A stretch of DNA of 64,000 nt from Enterobacter cloacae complex sp. R_G8. Its GTDB lineage: Bacteria > Pseudomonadota > Gammaproteobacteria > Enterobacterales > Enterobacteriaceae. Both the position numbers and the translations under genes were made by a program. The stretch is from contig NZ_CP102246.1 in the NCBI RefSeq assembly GCF_024599795.1, positions 1,364,001 to 1,428,000 on the forward strand. Reading direction: 5' to 3'. A model generated the notes under the pieces. That model saw only the letters and a list, made by a program, of their open reading frames with translations, did not search any database and was not told where the DNA came from. How positions within the stretch are numbered: the stretch's first letter is position 1; every line of letters begins with the position of its first letter. Below are positions 23,589 through 33,688 of this stretch, piece by piece.

Positions 23589-24875
23589 TCATTCCGCGAT
23601 ACTTTCGCGCAGTGGTTTAACAGGCAGGACCTTCACCTGCTTAATCATATTGTCCTGCACGTCCAGGATATCAATATCGTACTGCTCAATACGCACGCGT
23701 GTGCCCGCCGCCGGGATCTCTTCCAGCGCTTCCAGAATCATCCCGTTCATGGTGCGAGCCTCATCTTCCGGCAGATGCCAGTTAAAGGCTTTATTGAGTT
23801 CGCGGATGTTCGCGCTGCCGTCAATCAGCACCGAACCGTCGTTTTGCGGCGTGACCTCTTCCGCAAGAGAAGGGGACATGGAGGTGGTAAAGTCTCCGAC
23901 AATCTCTTCCAGAATATCTTCGACCGTCACCAGCCCCTGAATATCGCCATACTCATCGACCACCAGGCCGACTTTCTTCTTGTTACGCTGGAATTTCACC
24001 AGCTGCGTGCTGAGCGGCGTCCCTTCCGGTACGTAGTAAATCTCGTCGGCGGCGCGCAGCATCACCTCTTTGGTGAACTCTTTTTTCTCGGTCATCAGGC
24101 GATACGCTTCCCGCACGCGCAGCATGCTGATGGCGTCGTCCAGGGAGTCGCGATACAGCACAATGCGTCCGTGCGGGGAGTGAGTCAGCTGGCGGACGAT
24201 GGCCTTCCAGTCGTCGTTAATATCAATCCCGACGATTTCATTACGCGGCACCATGATGTCGTTAACGCTGACCTTTTCCAGATCCAGCACCGACAGGAGC
24301 ATGTCCTGATTACGACGTGAAATTTGCGAGCGGGATTCGTTCACGATGGTGCGCAGCTCATCCTTGCTGAGCGCACTGCTGATGGCGACGTCGGCCTTGA
24401 TGCCGACCATGCGCATCAGGATGCGGGTGACCATATTCAACAGCCAGACCAGCGGCATCATCAGGATCAGCAGCGGTGCCAGCAGGAAGCTGCTCGGGTA
24501 AGCCACTTTTTCCGGGTAAAGCGCGGCGATGGTTTTGGGGAGCACTTCCGCAAACACCAGCACCACAAAGGTCAGGACGCCGGTGGCAATCGCGACCCCG
24601 GCATTGCCGTACAGGCGCATCCCAACGATGGTGCCCAGCGCAGAGGCGAGGATATTGACGAGGTTGTTACCGATAAGCACCAGGCTTATCAGGCGATCCG
24701 GTTTACGGAGCAGCTTTTCAACGCGACGTGCGGCACGGTTACCCTGTTTAGCACGATGACGTAACCGGTAGCGGTTTAAGGTCATCATGCCGGTTTCCGA
24801 GCCAGAGAAATAGGCGGAGATGACCACCATGACGATCAGCGTAACGATCAGCGTGGTGGTAGAGATGTGTTCCAG
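23589..24875 (-). CDS. CorC/HlyC-type CNNM transporter protein (YfjD), CTG start
   Basis: 428 residues if started at CTG 24875, which has GGAG five bases before it and restores L-E-H-I-S-T-T-T-L-I, the N-terminus of the 428-residue E. coli YfjD. The first ATG (24830) would cut the first membrane helix. Domains: CNNM/DUF21 membrane part (about 1-190), two CBS domains (about 200-330), CorC_HlyC domain (about 345-425). CNNM proteins move or regulate magnesium (or cobalt). ypjD lies immediately upstream on the same strand... its stop is 18 bases from this start, so the two form an operon. Confidence 0.9.
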   Translation of the reverse strand: MEHISTTTLIVTLIVMVVISAYFSGSETGMMTLNRYRLRHRAKQGNRAARRVEKLLRKPDRLISLVLIGNNLVNILASALGTIVGMRLYGNAGVAIATGVLTFVVLVFAEVLPKTIAALYPEKVAYPSSFLLAPLLILMMPLVWLLNMVTRILMRMVGIKADVAISSALSKDELRTIVNESRSQISRRNQDMLLSVLDLEKVSVNDIMVPRNEIVGIDINDDWKAIVRQLTHSPHGRIVLYRDSLDDAISMLRVREAYRLMTEKKEFTKEVMLRAADEIYYVPEGTPLSTQLVKFQRNKKKVGLVVDEYGDIQGLVTVEDILEEIVGDFTTSMSPSLAEEVTPQNDGSVLIDGSANIRELNKAFNWHLPEDEARTMNGMILEALEEIPAAGTRVRIEQYDIDILDVQDNMIKQVKVLPVKPLRESIAE

Positions 24876-24892
24876 GGGAACTCCTTTGTTAC

Positions 24893-25684
24893 TTAGCCAG
24901 CAAATTGCTGTATGAAGCGGCTACCGAAATAGGCAAGGGTGAGAATGCCCGCACCCGCGACGTTGAACCAGACCACGCGACGACCGCGCCAGCCTTCATG
25001 ATAATGGCCCCATAACAGGACAATATAGACAAACCACGCGATGATGGAGAGCACCGCTTTGTCGATATTCTCCACGCTGAACAGGTTTTTCATATAAAAC
25101 AGGCCGGTGCAGAGCGTTAAGGTCAGCAGCACGACACCCACCTGGGTGATGTGGAACATCTTACGCTCAATGACCATCAGCGGCGGCATCTCATGGTTAA
25201 ACGCCAGCTTTTTATTTTTCAGCTGGTAGTCAATCCAGGCAAGCTGCATGGCGTAGAGCGCGGCAATGATCAGCGTTGCGTAAGAGAACAGCGACAGGCC
25301 GATGTGTACCAGCATGCCCGGCGTGGCTTCCAGATGCGTAATGAACTCATTGGGCATAAAGGTGGCTAAGGCCAGATTGATCAGCGCGAAGGCATAAACA
25401 ATGGGCAGCAACAGCCAGCCGCGATTCTTCGAGGCAACAATTGTCATCACCGTACAGATCATCAGGCTGACCAGCGAGCCGACATTCAGCACGCTCAGGT
25501 TTTGCACGCTGCCGTCACCGGGAATGATGCGTGATTCCAGCGCAAAAGCGTGACTAATCAGTGCGATCACCGCCGACAGAATAGCCATGCGCCGCCAGCC
25601 GCTGTTTTTTTGCAGCAGTCCGGGAATGATCAGCGCAAGGCTGACAGAGTAGGCAACAAGGGCGATCAGTGCGAAAACAGGCAT
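24893..25684 (-). CDS. ypjD: YpjD, cytochrome c assembly-family membrane protein
   Basis: 263 residues from ATG 25684 (M-P-V-F-A-L-I-A-L-V), the E. coli start; the longer frame to 25759 lacks support. Eight predicted membrane helices and the conserved W-G-H-Y-H-E-G-W-R-G-R-R of the CcmC/ResC-like family. Family members handle heme, but YpjD's exact role is not established. Divergent from ffh. Confidence 0.92.
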   Translation of the reverse strand: MPVFALIALVAYSVSLALIIPGLLQKNSGWRRMAILSAVIALISHAFALESRIIPGDGSVQNLSVLNVGSLVSLMICTVMTIVASKNRGWLLLPIVYAFALINLALATFMPNEFITHLEATPGMLVHIGLSLFSYATLIIAALYAMQLAWIDYQLKNKKLAFNHEMPPLMVIERKMFHITQVGVVLLTLTLCTGLFYMKNLFSVENIDKAVLSIIAWFVYIVLLWGHYHEGWRGRRVVWFNVAGAGILTLAYFGSRFIQQFAG

Positions 25685-25850
25685 ATAGGCATCGACAGTT
25701 GTCTTAATAAGAAAGAGAAGCAGTATAACGTTACGTGACGCCTGCTCCAACCGTTGCATAACAACAAAGGCGCCTTCATGTTATACTCCGGCAAAATTCT
25801 GTGTATGTGTCGCTCATGGCGGCCCAACGTTTCTACTCAGGCGAGAGACA

Positions 25851-27212
25851 ATGTTTGATAATTTAACCGATCGTTTGTCGCGCACGCTGCGCAACATCAG
25901 CGGCCGCGGACGCCTTACCGAAGACAACATCAAGGAAACGCTGCGCGAAGTGCGCATGGCGCTGCTGGAAGCAGACGTCGCGTTGCCGGTTGTTCGTGAT
26001 TTTATCAACCGCGTTAAAGAGAAGGCGGTTGGTCATGAAGTTAACAAGAGCCTGACCCCGGGTCAGGAGTTCGTCAAAATCGTTCGTAACGAACTGGTTT
26101 CGGCGATGGGCGAAGAGAACCAGGTTCTGAACCTGGCGGCTCAGCCTCCGGCCGTGGTGCTGATGGCGGGCCTGCAGGGTGCGGGTAAAACCACCAGCGT
26201 TGGTAAGCTGGGTAAATTCCTGCGCGAGAAGCACAAGAAAAAGGTGCTGGTGGTTTCTGCGGACGTTTATCGCCCGGCGGCAATCAAACAGCTGGAGACC
26301 CTGGCGCAGCAGGTTGGCGTCGATTTCTTCCCGTCCGACGTGGCCCAGAAACCTGTCGACATCGTCAATGCCGCGCTGAAAGAAGCGAAGCTTAAATTCT
26401 ACGACGTGCTGCTGGTGGATACCGCCGGTCGTCTGCACGTTGATGAAGCGATGATGGACGAGATCAAACAGGTGCATGCCTCTATCAACCCGGTAGAGAC
26501 CCTGTTTGTGGTTGACGCCATGACCGGTCAGGATGCGGCGAACACCGCGAAAGCGTTTAACGAAGCCCTGCCGTTAACCGGCGTGGTGTTGACCAAAGTG
26601 GACGGTGACGCCCGCGGCGGTGCGGCGCTTTCTATTCGTCATATCACCGGTAAGCCGATCAAGTTCCTCGGCGTGGGCGAAAAAACCGAAGCGCTGGAGC
26701 CGTTCCACCCGGACCGTATTGCCTCCCGTATCCTCGGCATGGGTGACGTGCTGTCGCTGATTGAAGATATCGAGAGTAAAGTTGACCGCGCCCAGGCCGA
26801 GAAGCTGGCCAGCAAGCTGAAAAAAGGCGACGGTTTCGATCTGACCGACTTCCTTGAGCAGCTGCGTCAGATGAAAAACATGGGCGGCATGGCAAGCCTG
26901 ATGGGCAAACTGCCGGGCATGGGCCAAATCCCAGACAACGTAAAAGCGCAGATGGATGACAAGGTGCTGGTGCGTATGGAGGCGATCATCAACTCGATGA
27001 CCCTCAAAGAGCGTGCTAACCCTGACATCATCAAAGGTTCCCGTAAGCGCCGTATCGCAGCCGGTTGCGGCATGCAGGTGCAGGACGTTAACCGCCTTCT
27101 GAAACAGTTCGACGACATGCAGCGCATGATGAAGAAAATGAAGAAGGGCGGCATGGCCAAGATGATGCGTGGCATGAAAGGGATGATGCCGCCAGGATTC
27201 CCTGGCCGATAA
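25851..27212 (+). CDS. ffh: Ffh, protein subunit of the signal recognition particle
   Basis: 453 residues as in E. coli. Helical N domain, GTPase G domain with G-L-Q-G-A-G-K-T-T near 106-114, D-T-A-G-R and T-K-V-D-G-D, then the methionine-rich M domain (about 330-450; many M-M-K-K-M-K-K-G-G-M-style repeats) that holds the signal peptide and 4.5S RNA. It delivers inner-membrane proteins to FtsY and the translocon. Confidence 0.97.
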   Translation: MFDNLTDRLSRTLRNISGRGRLTEDNIKETLREVRMALLEADVALPVVRDFINRVKEKAVGHEVNKSLTPGQEFVKIVRNELVSAMGEENQVLNLAAQPPAVVLMAGLQGAGKTTSVGKLGKFLREKHKKKVLVVSADVYRPAAIKQLETLAQQVGVDFFPSDVAQKPVDIVNAALKEAKLKFYDVLLVDTAGRLHVDEAMMDEIKQVHASINPVETLFVVDAMTGQDAANTAKAFNEALPLTGVVLTKVDGDARGGAALSIRHITGKPIKFLGVGEKTEALEPFHPDRIASRILGMGDVLSLIEDIESKVDRAQAEKLASKLKKGDGFDLTDFLEQLRQMKNMGGMASLMGKLPGMGQIPDNVKAQMDDKVLVRMEAIINSMTLKERANPDIIKGSRKRRIAAGCGMQVQDVNRLLKQFDDMQRMMKKMKKGGMAKMMRGMKGMMPPGFPGR

Positions 27213-27294
27213 ATCGTGTTTAATGCTCAGTATCAAGATGCTGATTGCATTTTCCCCAGAAATCAGTAAAATTTTCGGGCTTTTAATATGACAC

Positions 27295-27330
27295 CCGGGC
27301 TCCGTTCCTCGATGGGGCCCGGTTGTTTTA
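27295..27330 (+). terminator. Hairpin terminator/attenuator between ffh and rpsP
   Basis: Stem CCGGGCTCC / GGGGCCCGG with a loop of about ten bases, followed by TTGTTTTA, 19 bases before the rpsP start. It may end ffh transcription or attenuate the rpsP operon. Confidence 0.65.
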
Positions 27331-27348
27331 TTCACACAAGAGGATGTT

Positions 27349-27597
27349 ATGGTAACTATTCGTTTAGCACGTCACGGCGCTAAAAAGCGTCCGTTCTACC
27401 AGGTTGTTGTGACTGACAGCCGTAATGCACGCAACGGTCGCTTCATCGAGCGCGTTGGTTTCTTCAACCCACTGGCCGCTGGCGCAGAAGAAGAAACTCG
27501 TCTGGATCTGGATCGTATCGCTCACTGGGTTGGCCAGGGCGCTACTGTTTCCGATCGCGTTGCTACGCTGATCAAAGCAGCAAACAAAGCAGCTTAA
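27349..27597 (+). CDS. rpsP: Ribosomal protein bS16
   Basis: 82 residues ([17 protein letters not shown]). Essential for 30S body assembly. First gene of the rpsP-rimM-trmD-rplS operon, all on the plus strand; AAGAGG stands before the ATG. Confidence 0.97.
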   Translation: MVTIRLARHGAKKRPFYQVVVTDSRNARNGRFIERVGFFNPLAAGAEEETRLDLDRIAHWVGQGATVSDRVATLIKAANKAA

Positions 27598-27615
27598 TCT
27601 GTCACGGTGGTCATG

Positions 27616-28152
27616 ATGAGCAATAAAGCACCTGTTGAACCGATCGTATTGGGCAAAATGGGTTCTTGCTACGGTATCCGTGGTTGGCTCAGAGTGTTTT
27701 CCTCCACTGAAGACGCTGATAGCATTTTTAATTACCAGCCCTGGTTTATCCAGAAAGCCGGTAAGTGGGAAGAGGTCGAGCTGGAAAGCTGGCGTCACCA
27801 CAATCAGGACATCATCATCAAGCTGAAAGGCGTTGATGATCGAGATGCCGCGAATGCGCTGACTAATTGTGAAATTGTCGTGGATTCGTCGCAGTTGCCG
27901 GAGCTTGAAGAAGGCGACTATTACTGGAAAGACCTTATGGGTTGCCAGGTAGTCACCACTGAAGGCTACAGCCTGGGGAAAGTCATCGACATGATGGAAA
28001 CCGGGTCCAATGACGTTCTCGTCATTAAGGCAAACCTGAAAGATGCATTTGGCATCAAGGAGCGGTTGGTTCCGTTCCTCGATGGACAGGTTATCAAGAA
28101 AGTCGATCTCGCTACTCAAACGATTGAAGTAGATTGGGATCCTGGTTTTTAA
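27616..28152 (+). CDS. rimM: RimM, 16S rRNA processing factor
   Basis: About 178 residues from ATG 27616; GTG 27607 and ATG 27613 are alternative starts. N-terminal barrel ([15 protein letters not shown]) and C-terminal PRC barrel ([11 protein letters not shown]). It helps mature the 30S head by binding uS19. Slightly shorter at the N-terminus than the E. coli protein. Confidence 0.95.
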   Translation: MSNKAPVEPIVLGKMGSCYGIRGWLRVFSSTEDADSIFNYQPWFIQKAGKWEEVELESWRHHNQDIIIKLKGVDDRDAANALTNCEIVVDSSQLPELEEGDYYWKDLMGCQVVTTEGYSLGKVIDMMETGSNDVLVIKANLKDAFGIKERLVPFLDGQVIKKVDLATQTIEVDWDPGF

Positions 28153-28183
28153 ATTCTCCGGATAAACGGTAAAAGACGGCGCT

Positions 28184-28951
28184 ATGTGGATTGGCATAAT
28201 TAGCCTGTTTCCTGAAATGTTCCGCGCGATTACCGATTACGGGGTAACTGGCCGGGCAGTAAAGAATGGCCTGCTGAGCATCCAAAGCTGGAGTCCTCGT
28301 GACTTCACGCATGACCGGCACCGTACCGTGGACGATCGTCCTTACGGCGGCGGACCGGGGATGCTAATGATGGTGCAACCCTTACGGGACGCCATTCACA
28401 CAGCAAAAGCCGCGGCAGGTGAAGGCGCAAAGGTGATTTATCTGTCACCTCAGGGACGCAAGCTTGATCAAGCGGGCGTCAGCGAACTGGCGACGAATCA
28501 AAAACTGATTCTGGTCTGTGGTCGCTACGAAGGGATAGATGAGCGCGTAATTCAAACCGAGATTGACGAAGAATGGTCTATCGGCGATTACGTTCTCAGC
28601 GGTGGTGAGTTACCAGCGATGACGCTGATTGACTCCGTCGCCCGGTTCATTCCGGGTGTACTGGGCCATGAAGCTTCGGCAACGGAAGATTCCTTTGCCG
28701 ATGGGTTGCTGGACTGTCCACACTATACCCGTCCTGAAGTGTTAGAAGGGATGGACGTCCCGGCAGTGTTACTGTCTGGAAACCATGCTGAGATACGTCG
28801 CTGGCGTTTGAAGCAGTCGCTGGGCCGAACCTGGCTTAGAAGACCTGAACTTCTGGAAAACCTGGCTCTGACTGAAGAGCAAGCAAAGTTGCTGGCCGAG
28901 TTCAAAACTGAACACGCGCACCAGCAGCATGAACATGATGGGAATGCGTAA
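28184..28951 (+). CDS. trmD: TrmD, tRNA (guanine37-N1)-methyltransferase
   Basis: 255 residues, E. coli length. The trefoil-knot SAM site shows in [13 protein letters not shown] and [13 protein letters not shown]. It methylates G37 next to the anticodon and so prevents +1 frameshifts. Third gene of the operon. Confidence 0.97.
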   Translation: MWIGIISLFPEMFRAITDYGVTGRAVKNGLLSIQSWSPRDFTHDRHRTVDDRPYGGGPGMLMMVQPLRDAIHTAKAAAGEGAKVIYLSPQGRKLDQAGVSELATNQKLILVCGRYEGIDERVIQTEIDEEWSIGDYVLSGGELPAMTLIDSVARFIPGVLGHEASATEDSFADGLLDCPHYTRPEVLEGMDVPAVLLSGNHAEIRRWRLKQSLGRTWLRRPELLENLALTEEQAKLLAEFKTEHAHQQHEHDGNA

Positions 28952-28991
28952 TACGCTCCCGAATATCAGTTTACCCAGGATAAGAGATTAA

Positions 28992-29342
<351 letters not shown>

Positions 29343-29368
29343 GATTCGCTTAAGCGACATCCTGTTAG

Positions 29369-29400
29369 AAAGGGCTGGCCGAAAGGCTGGCCCTTTTTTT
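29369..29400 (+). terminator. Terminator of the rpsP-rplS operon
   Basis: GGGCTGGCC-GAAA-GGCTGGCCC stem (with two G-U pairs) followed by seven T. Confidence 0.9.
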
Positions 29401-29474
29401 ATCCCATCGCATCTCTCGTGTTAACCCTTTCGTCATAAATCATTTACAATGCTGGCCTCTTCCGTGGAGGGTAA

Positions 29475-29879
29475 GTGATTAACGTACTGCATCAGCATAA
29501 CTGGAAACGCGCAGCGGCATGGACCGCGCTGTTTGCGATCCTGCTGATCGTGATCGCACCGCTTATCTCCGTCTCGCTGCAAAAAGATCCCATGAGTGCC
29601 ATGCCGGGGATGCACCATGACATGAGCATGATGTCGATGGATGAGCACCACGGCGATATGCAGCACAGCATGCCGGTTGACCATGCGGAAGCCTGTGGCT
29701 ACTGCGTGCTATTAGCCCACGTGCCGGGCATGATACTTGCGCTGATTGTGCTGCTCAGTGTCGTGCTGCAAAGGCTGCGTGTGAAGCCGCCGCGTCAGGC
29801 GGTCAGCCACTGGCATTTTTTCCCCTGGCTTTATCCCGATACCCGCGCGCCGCCGCGGCAGTCTGCTTTTTCCCTTTAA
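29475..29879 (+). CDS. DUF2946 membrane protein with His/Met-rich loop
   Basis: 134 residues from GTG 29475 (GGAGGG ahead). One helix at about 14-35, a loop with P-M-S-A-M-P-G-M-H-H-D-M-S-M-M and H-H-G-D-M-Q-H, then C-G-Y-C and a second helix. The DUF2946 family shows this plan, and such His/Met/Cys patterns bind copper. Followed 37 bases later by a PepSY protein that also has a His/Met-rich loop (H-A-E-H-R-G-H-H-G-G-M-M-M). The pair probably handles copper or iron-siderophore redox in the envelope (inference). Confidence 0.85.
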   Translation: MINVLHQHNWKRAAAWTALFAILLIVIAPLISVSLQKDPMSAMPGMHHDMSMMSMDEHHGDMQHSMPVDHAEACGYCVLLAHVPGMILALIVLLSVVLQRLRVKPPRQAVSHWHFFPWLYPDTRAPPRQSAFSL

Positions 29880-29916
29880 AAAATATCGATAACTTTTTGC
29901 CTTAAAAAGGAAAAGT

Positions 29917-31287
29917 ATGACTACCTGCACTCCGCGCGCGGCATGGGGAAACCTGCTGCGTCGACTCCATTTCTATGTCGGGCTGTTTGTCGGCCCGTTT
30001 ATCTTCTTCGCCGCGCTGACCGGTACGCTGTATGTGGCGACACCGCAGCTGGAAAATATTCTGTACCGGCACGCGCTCCACACGGATTCGGTGGGGGAAC
30101 TACAACCGCTGGCGGAACAGATCGCCGTGGCGGAAAAAAACATCGGCACCAGTCTGCGTTTACACGCCGTGCGTCCTGGTCTGGTTGCGGGTGAAACCAC
30201 CCGTGTGATGTTTGCCGACCCGTCGCTTGGCCCATCGGAAACCCGCGCTGTTTTTATCGATCCCGTCACTCTTGCGGTGCGTGGCGATATGACGGTGTAT
30301 GGTACCAGCGGAATTTTACCGTTACGCCAGACCATTGATTATCTGCATACCTCCCTGATGCTGGGTAACGTTGGTCGGATCTACAGCGAGCTGGCCGCCT
30401 CGTGGATGTGGGTCGCCGCGCTGGGCGGGATTGCGCTGTGGTTTTATACCCGGCCAAAACGTCGGATCAACAATCGTTTTCAGAACCGGCGTCGCCTGCA
30501 TGTCACGCTGGGCTGGGTGCTGCTGGGGGGAATGTTGCTGTTCTCTGCGACGGGCCTGACGTGGTCTCAGTGGGCGGGCGGCAACGTGGATAAACTTCGT
30601 GCGCAGATGAACTGGCTAACCCCACAGGTGAACACCACGCTTTCGGGTGCCCCCGTCACGATGGATGAACATGCTGAACATCGCGGACATCATGGTGGCA
30701 TGATGATGCCCGACGTGACGATAGATCTGACCCGGTTTGATGGCGTATTGCACGCTGCCCGTCGGGCAGGGATTGATGCGAATAAACTCGAAATCCGCCC
30801 GGCGAAAAGCGCTGACCAGGCATGGACCGTGACGGAAATTGACCGCAGCTGGCCGACCCAGGTGGATGCCGTTGCGGTGGATCCGAATTCCATGCAAATT
30901 CTGGACAGAACCCGCTTTGAGAATTTCCCGCTAATGGCAAAGCTGACCCGCTGGGGCGTGGATTTCCATATGGGGATCTTGTTCGGCCTGGCGAACCAGT
31001 TGCTGCTTATCGCATTTGGCCTGGCGCTGTGTGTGCTGATTGTCTGGGGATACCGGATGTGGTGGATGCGTCGCCCGGCGCAATCGACGGCGGATCCGCT
31101 TCAGACGCTTTGTCAGTGCTGGCTGGCGCTCCCGGGATGGGGGAGAACCACTACGGTGGTAGCCAGCGTAGTGCTGGGGCTGGCATTGCCGGTGATGGGT
31201 GCGAGCCTGGCGCTGTTTATTCTGGTCGACTGGCTGCGCTGGCGAGCGGCAGCCGGCGTGTCGCTCGCACAATCATCTGTTAAATAA
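29917..31287 (+). CDS. PepSY-associated transmembrane protein (reductase-like)
   Basis: 456 residues. The opening R-R-L-H-F-Y-V-G-L-F-V-G-P-F is the PepSY-TM signature. Helices near 15-40, 158-180, 193-215, 348-372 and two at the end; the periplasmic loops hold PepSY domains. Conserved His residues (H19, H in Y-L-H-T-S, H in R-L-H-V-T-L, H in D-F-H-M-G) fit heme binding as in ferric-siderophore reductases. Partner of the DUF2946 protein; the stop is at the convergent yfiB end. Confidence 0.82.
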   Translation: MTTCTPRAAWGNLLRRLHFYVGLFVGPFIFFAALTGTLYVATPQLENILYRHALHTDSVGELQPLAEQIAVAEKNIGTSLRLHAVRPGLVAGETTRVMFADPSLGPSETRAVFIDPVTLAVRGDMTVYGTSGILPLRQTIDYLHTSLMLGNVGRIYSELAASWMWVAALGGIALWFYTRPKRRINNRFQNRRRLHVTLGWVLLGGMLLFSATGLTWSQWAGGNVDKLRAQMNWLTPQVNTTLSGAPVTMDEHAEHRGHHGGMMMPDVTIDLTRFDGVLHAARRAGIDANKLEIRPAKSADQAWTVTEIDRSWPTQVDAVAVDPNSMQILDRTRFENFPLMAKLTRWGVDFHMGILFGLANQLLLIAFGLALCVLIVWGYRMWWMRRPAQSTADPLQTLCQCWLALPGWGRTTTVVASVVLGLALPVMGASLALFILVDWLRWRAAAGVSLAQSSVK

Positions 31288-31289
31288 GG

Positions 31290-31775
31290 CTATGGCGTGC
31301 TGATGACCACCGCGACCCGACGGTTTTCAGCACGCCCTTGCGCCGTACTGTTGCTGGAAACCGGATATTTTTTACCTAATCCCTGCGTGGTGAGGTTGCT
31401 GCGCGGGATATTGGCGCCTTTGGCCCAGACGTCAGCCACTGCATTGGCACGTTTTAACGACAGCGCTTCGTTGTAGCTCTCTTCACCGTAATTATCGGTG
31501 TGGCCATCCATGCGCGCGTGTTTCAGGCCGGTAGCCGCCAGGCGAGATGCCATGGTGCGGATCTGCGCTTCACTTTCCGGGCGCAGTCTGGCGTCATTTT
31601 TATCAAACAGGATTGTATCTGACAGGCCCAGAGACCAGTCGCCATTCAGCTCGTTAAAACCGTATGACTTCATCGCCGCAATTTGCTCAGGGGTGAATTT
31701 ACCTTCAGGCGGTGACTGGCAACCTGCCAGCACTATCGAAGCGAGAAATAACGGCGCGAAGTATCGTTTTAACAT
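31290..31775 (-). CDS. yfiB: YfiB, OmpA-like peptidoglycan-associated lipoprotein
   Basis: 161 residues. Lipobox V-L-A-G-C (Cys19). The C-terminal OmpA domain (I-L-F-D-K-N-D-A-R-L-R-P, M-D-G-H-T-D-N-Y-G, N-R-R-V-A-V-V-I) binds peptidoglycan. In the Pseudomonas YfiBNR model it captures YfiR and so frees the cyclase YfiN/DgcN. Third gene of the yfiR-dgcN-yfiB operon. Confidence 0.93.
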   Translation of the reverse strand: MLKRYFAPLFLASIVLAGCQSPPEGKFTPEQIAAMKSYGFNELNGDWSLGLSDTILFDKNDARLRPESEAQIRTMASRLAATGLKHARMDGHTDNYGEESYNEALSLKRANAVADVWAKGANIPRSNLTTQGLGKKYPVSSNSTAQGRAENRRVAVVISTP

Positions 31776-31787
31776 GTCGTATCCTTT

Positions 31788-33008
31788 CTAAGTTATTGCT
31801 TTTGTACGCTGGTTTTTATCCTGGTACATGTTGCGGTCGGCTTGCTCCAGTAATGCTTCCACAGAGGCACTTTCCCACGCCAGAGCAAAGCCAATGCTAA
31901 GTGACATCGTTGCTGTCTGCCCGTTATGCAGATCGAACGGGCGTATAAACTGCTGCGACAGCGCAGCACAAATCTGTTGAACCTCTGCGGCAGACTGAAC
32001 GCCGTACAGCACCATCGCAAACTCGTCACCGCCAAGGCGGTATGACTGATGACGCTTATCGCCAAATTCGACCATCCTGCTGGCGACTTCAATCAGCACG
32101 CAATCGCCTGCCGCATGTCCCCAGGTATCATTAATAAACTTGAAATTATCGCCGTCGAGGAACAGAAGGGCAGAGTTGGTTTTCGCGGAGGTGTCGTTCA
32201 TTAATGCCGCGATGCTGCTACGAAACGCAGCCCGATTGGCAAGGCCGGTCAGCGGATCGTGCATGGCGGTACGCAGCAGTTGGGCGTTTTTAGCCTGCAG
32301 CTTCAGCTGCCACTCTTCCATCTCATCCAGCAGGCTGTTGAAGTCCTCGCCGAACTGGTGGAATTCTTCGATACGGCCATCCTTCACCCGGCGGGAGAAG
32401 TTGCGGTTGGTGCGTACGTCATGAACGACGTCGGTGATATTTTGCAACGCCGTCACCATGCCCTGGTGCAGGGAGTGGGTAATCGTGAGCGCAACGGCGG
32501 TAGCAAAAAGAATACAGCCGGTGAGAACGGCGAACGACAGCCAGATGAAATGACTGATCAGATTGTCGCGCGCGGTGAGGCGGATTTCGCCGATCGCATT
32601 GCCGTTATGCATGATGGGCTGTGCAACCGGATTGGGGAACAGCCAGCGGCTAACCAGCGCGCCCAGCGTGTCGTTATTATCCTCCGGGTTCCAGGACCAG
32701 TAAGCAAATCGCTTTTTATGTACGTTGATAACCTCAGCTACGGCAAACTGGCCCTGTTTACCCAAGGTCGCAAGCGTTTCGTTGGCTGCCAGCGCATCGT
32801 TAAAGACCAGTGAGGCTTCAAGACTGTGGCTCATTGTTGCGCCGGTTAATTCGAGGTTTTTTTGCGCGTATTGCTTTAATGTCACCACGGAAGCAAAACA
32901 GAGCAGCAGCCAAATTAACGTCATGGTGATGATGACGCTTATCATGCTGATTCGTCGTAACGTGCTTTTAAACGTTGGACGTGGTGTTGAAGTGAATTCT
33001 TTATCCAT
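31788..33008 (-). CDS. dgcN: DgcN (YfiN), diguanylate cyclase of the inner membrane
   Basis: 406 residues. Two membrane helices (about 24-44 and 153-175) bracket a periplasmic domain; a HAMP segment and a GGDEF domain follow (D-P-L-T-G-L-A-N-R, active site R-L-G-G-D-E-F-A-M). It makes cyclic di-GMP and in E. coli also slows division under envelope stress. The start overlaps the yfiR stop by eight bases, consistent with co-translation. Confidence 0.95.
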   Translation of the reverse strand: MDKEFTSTPRPTFKSTLRRISMISVIITMTLIWLLLCFASVVTLKQYAQKNLELTGATMSHSLEASLVFNDALAANETLATLGKQGQFAVAEVINVHKKRFAYWSWNPEDNNDTLGALVSRWLFPNPVAQPIMHNGNAIGEIRLTARDNLISHFIWLSFAVLTGCILFATAVALTITHSLHQGMVTALQNITDVVHDVRTNRNFSRRVKDGRIEEFHQFGEDFNSLLDEMEEWQLKLQAKNAQLLRTAMHDPLTGLANRAAFRSSIAALMNDTSAKTNSALLFLDGDNFKFINDTWGHAAGDCVLIEVASRMVEFGDKRHQSYRLGGDEFAMVLYGVQSAAEVQQICAALSQQFIRPFDLHNGQTATMSLSIGFALAWESASVEALLEQADRNMYQDKNQRTKAIT

Positions 33009-33537
33009 GCTGCTTATTCCGTGCGAGCATTAATACATCCGGATTGACGCGTACACCACTGCGCGTTAATGCATCCAGATTGACGGAAAATCTGACTTGG
33101 TTGTGATCGATTATCAGGCAAAATGCACTGCCAATAACACATTCCGGATTCTGCTCTGAGATTAATAGCAATGCTCTGCCCTGATACTGGCTTATTAATT
33201 CAAGTTGTTTTGCCGGCGATTCAGTCCCGAAATAAATAGCATCGCACGTCGCGGACAGGGCTTCCTGATCGTTATGCACAATAACGGGAGTATAAGGTAA
33301 CTCGCTTTGCCCCTCTTCACGGCTAAGTGCTTGCGTGTAGTGAGATGAGGCATAAACACAGAGTTTAGGTTGCCCGGAAAGTGACGGCCATCGGGTGTAG
33401 CTCACAATACCCGACACAATCGAACGCACCGATTTATCGGTTTCTGTGAACGTGCCTGCCGTCGCTGGGCCCACCATAAAGAACAGCATTAGCACCAGAG
33501 TGAGTCGGAACAAAGAGATCAAGAATGAATTTCTCAC
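33001..33537 (-). CDS. yfiR: YfiR, periplasmic repressor of DgcN
   Basis: About 178 residues from GTG 33537, which gives a normal signal peptide (S-F-L-I-S-L-F-R-L-T-L-V-L-M-L-F-F, cleaved after A-T-A). An ATG at 33597 would add 20 residues before it. The mature part has V-S-G-I-V-S-Y-T-R-W-P, C-V-I-G-S-A-F-C-L-I-I and V-N-L-D-A-L-T-R-S-G-V, shared with E. coli YfiR; the cysteines form the redox-sensitive disulfides. Start is uncertain, identity is not. Confidence 0.88.
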   Translation of the reverse strand: MRNSFLISLFRLTLVLMLFFMVGPATAGTFTETDKSVRSIVSGIVSYTRWPSLSGQPKLCVYASSHYTQALSREEGQSELPYTPVIVHNDQEALSATCDAIYFGTESPAKQLELISQYQGRALLLISEQNPECVIGSAFCLIIDHNQVRFSVNLDALTRSGVRVNPDVLMLARNKQHG

Positions 33538-33688
33538 CAGAATCCGCCACACCGCTCTGGAAATAGATGTCCTTAAGAGTTGTCGGCAGAATACCATTGT
33601 TTATCAAAGCCGTCATTATGTCAGAAATATCCTGCGTTCGACCTAAGCTAAATCCTACAGTGACTCTATTCCGGCACAGAGAACCGGC

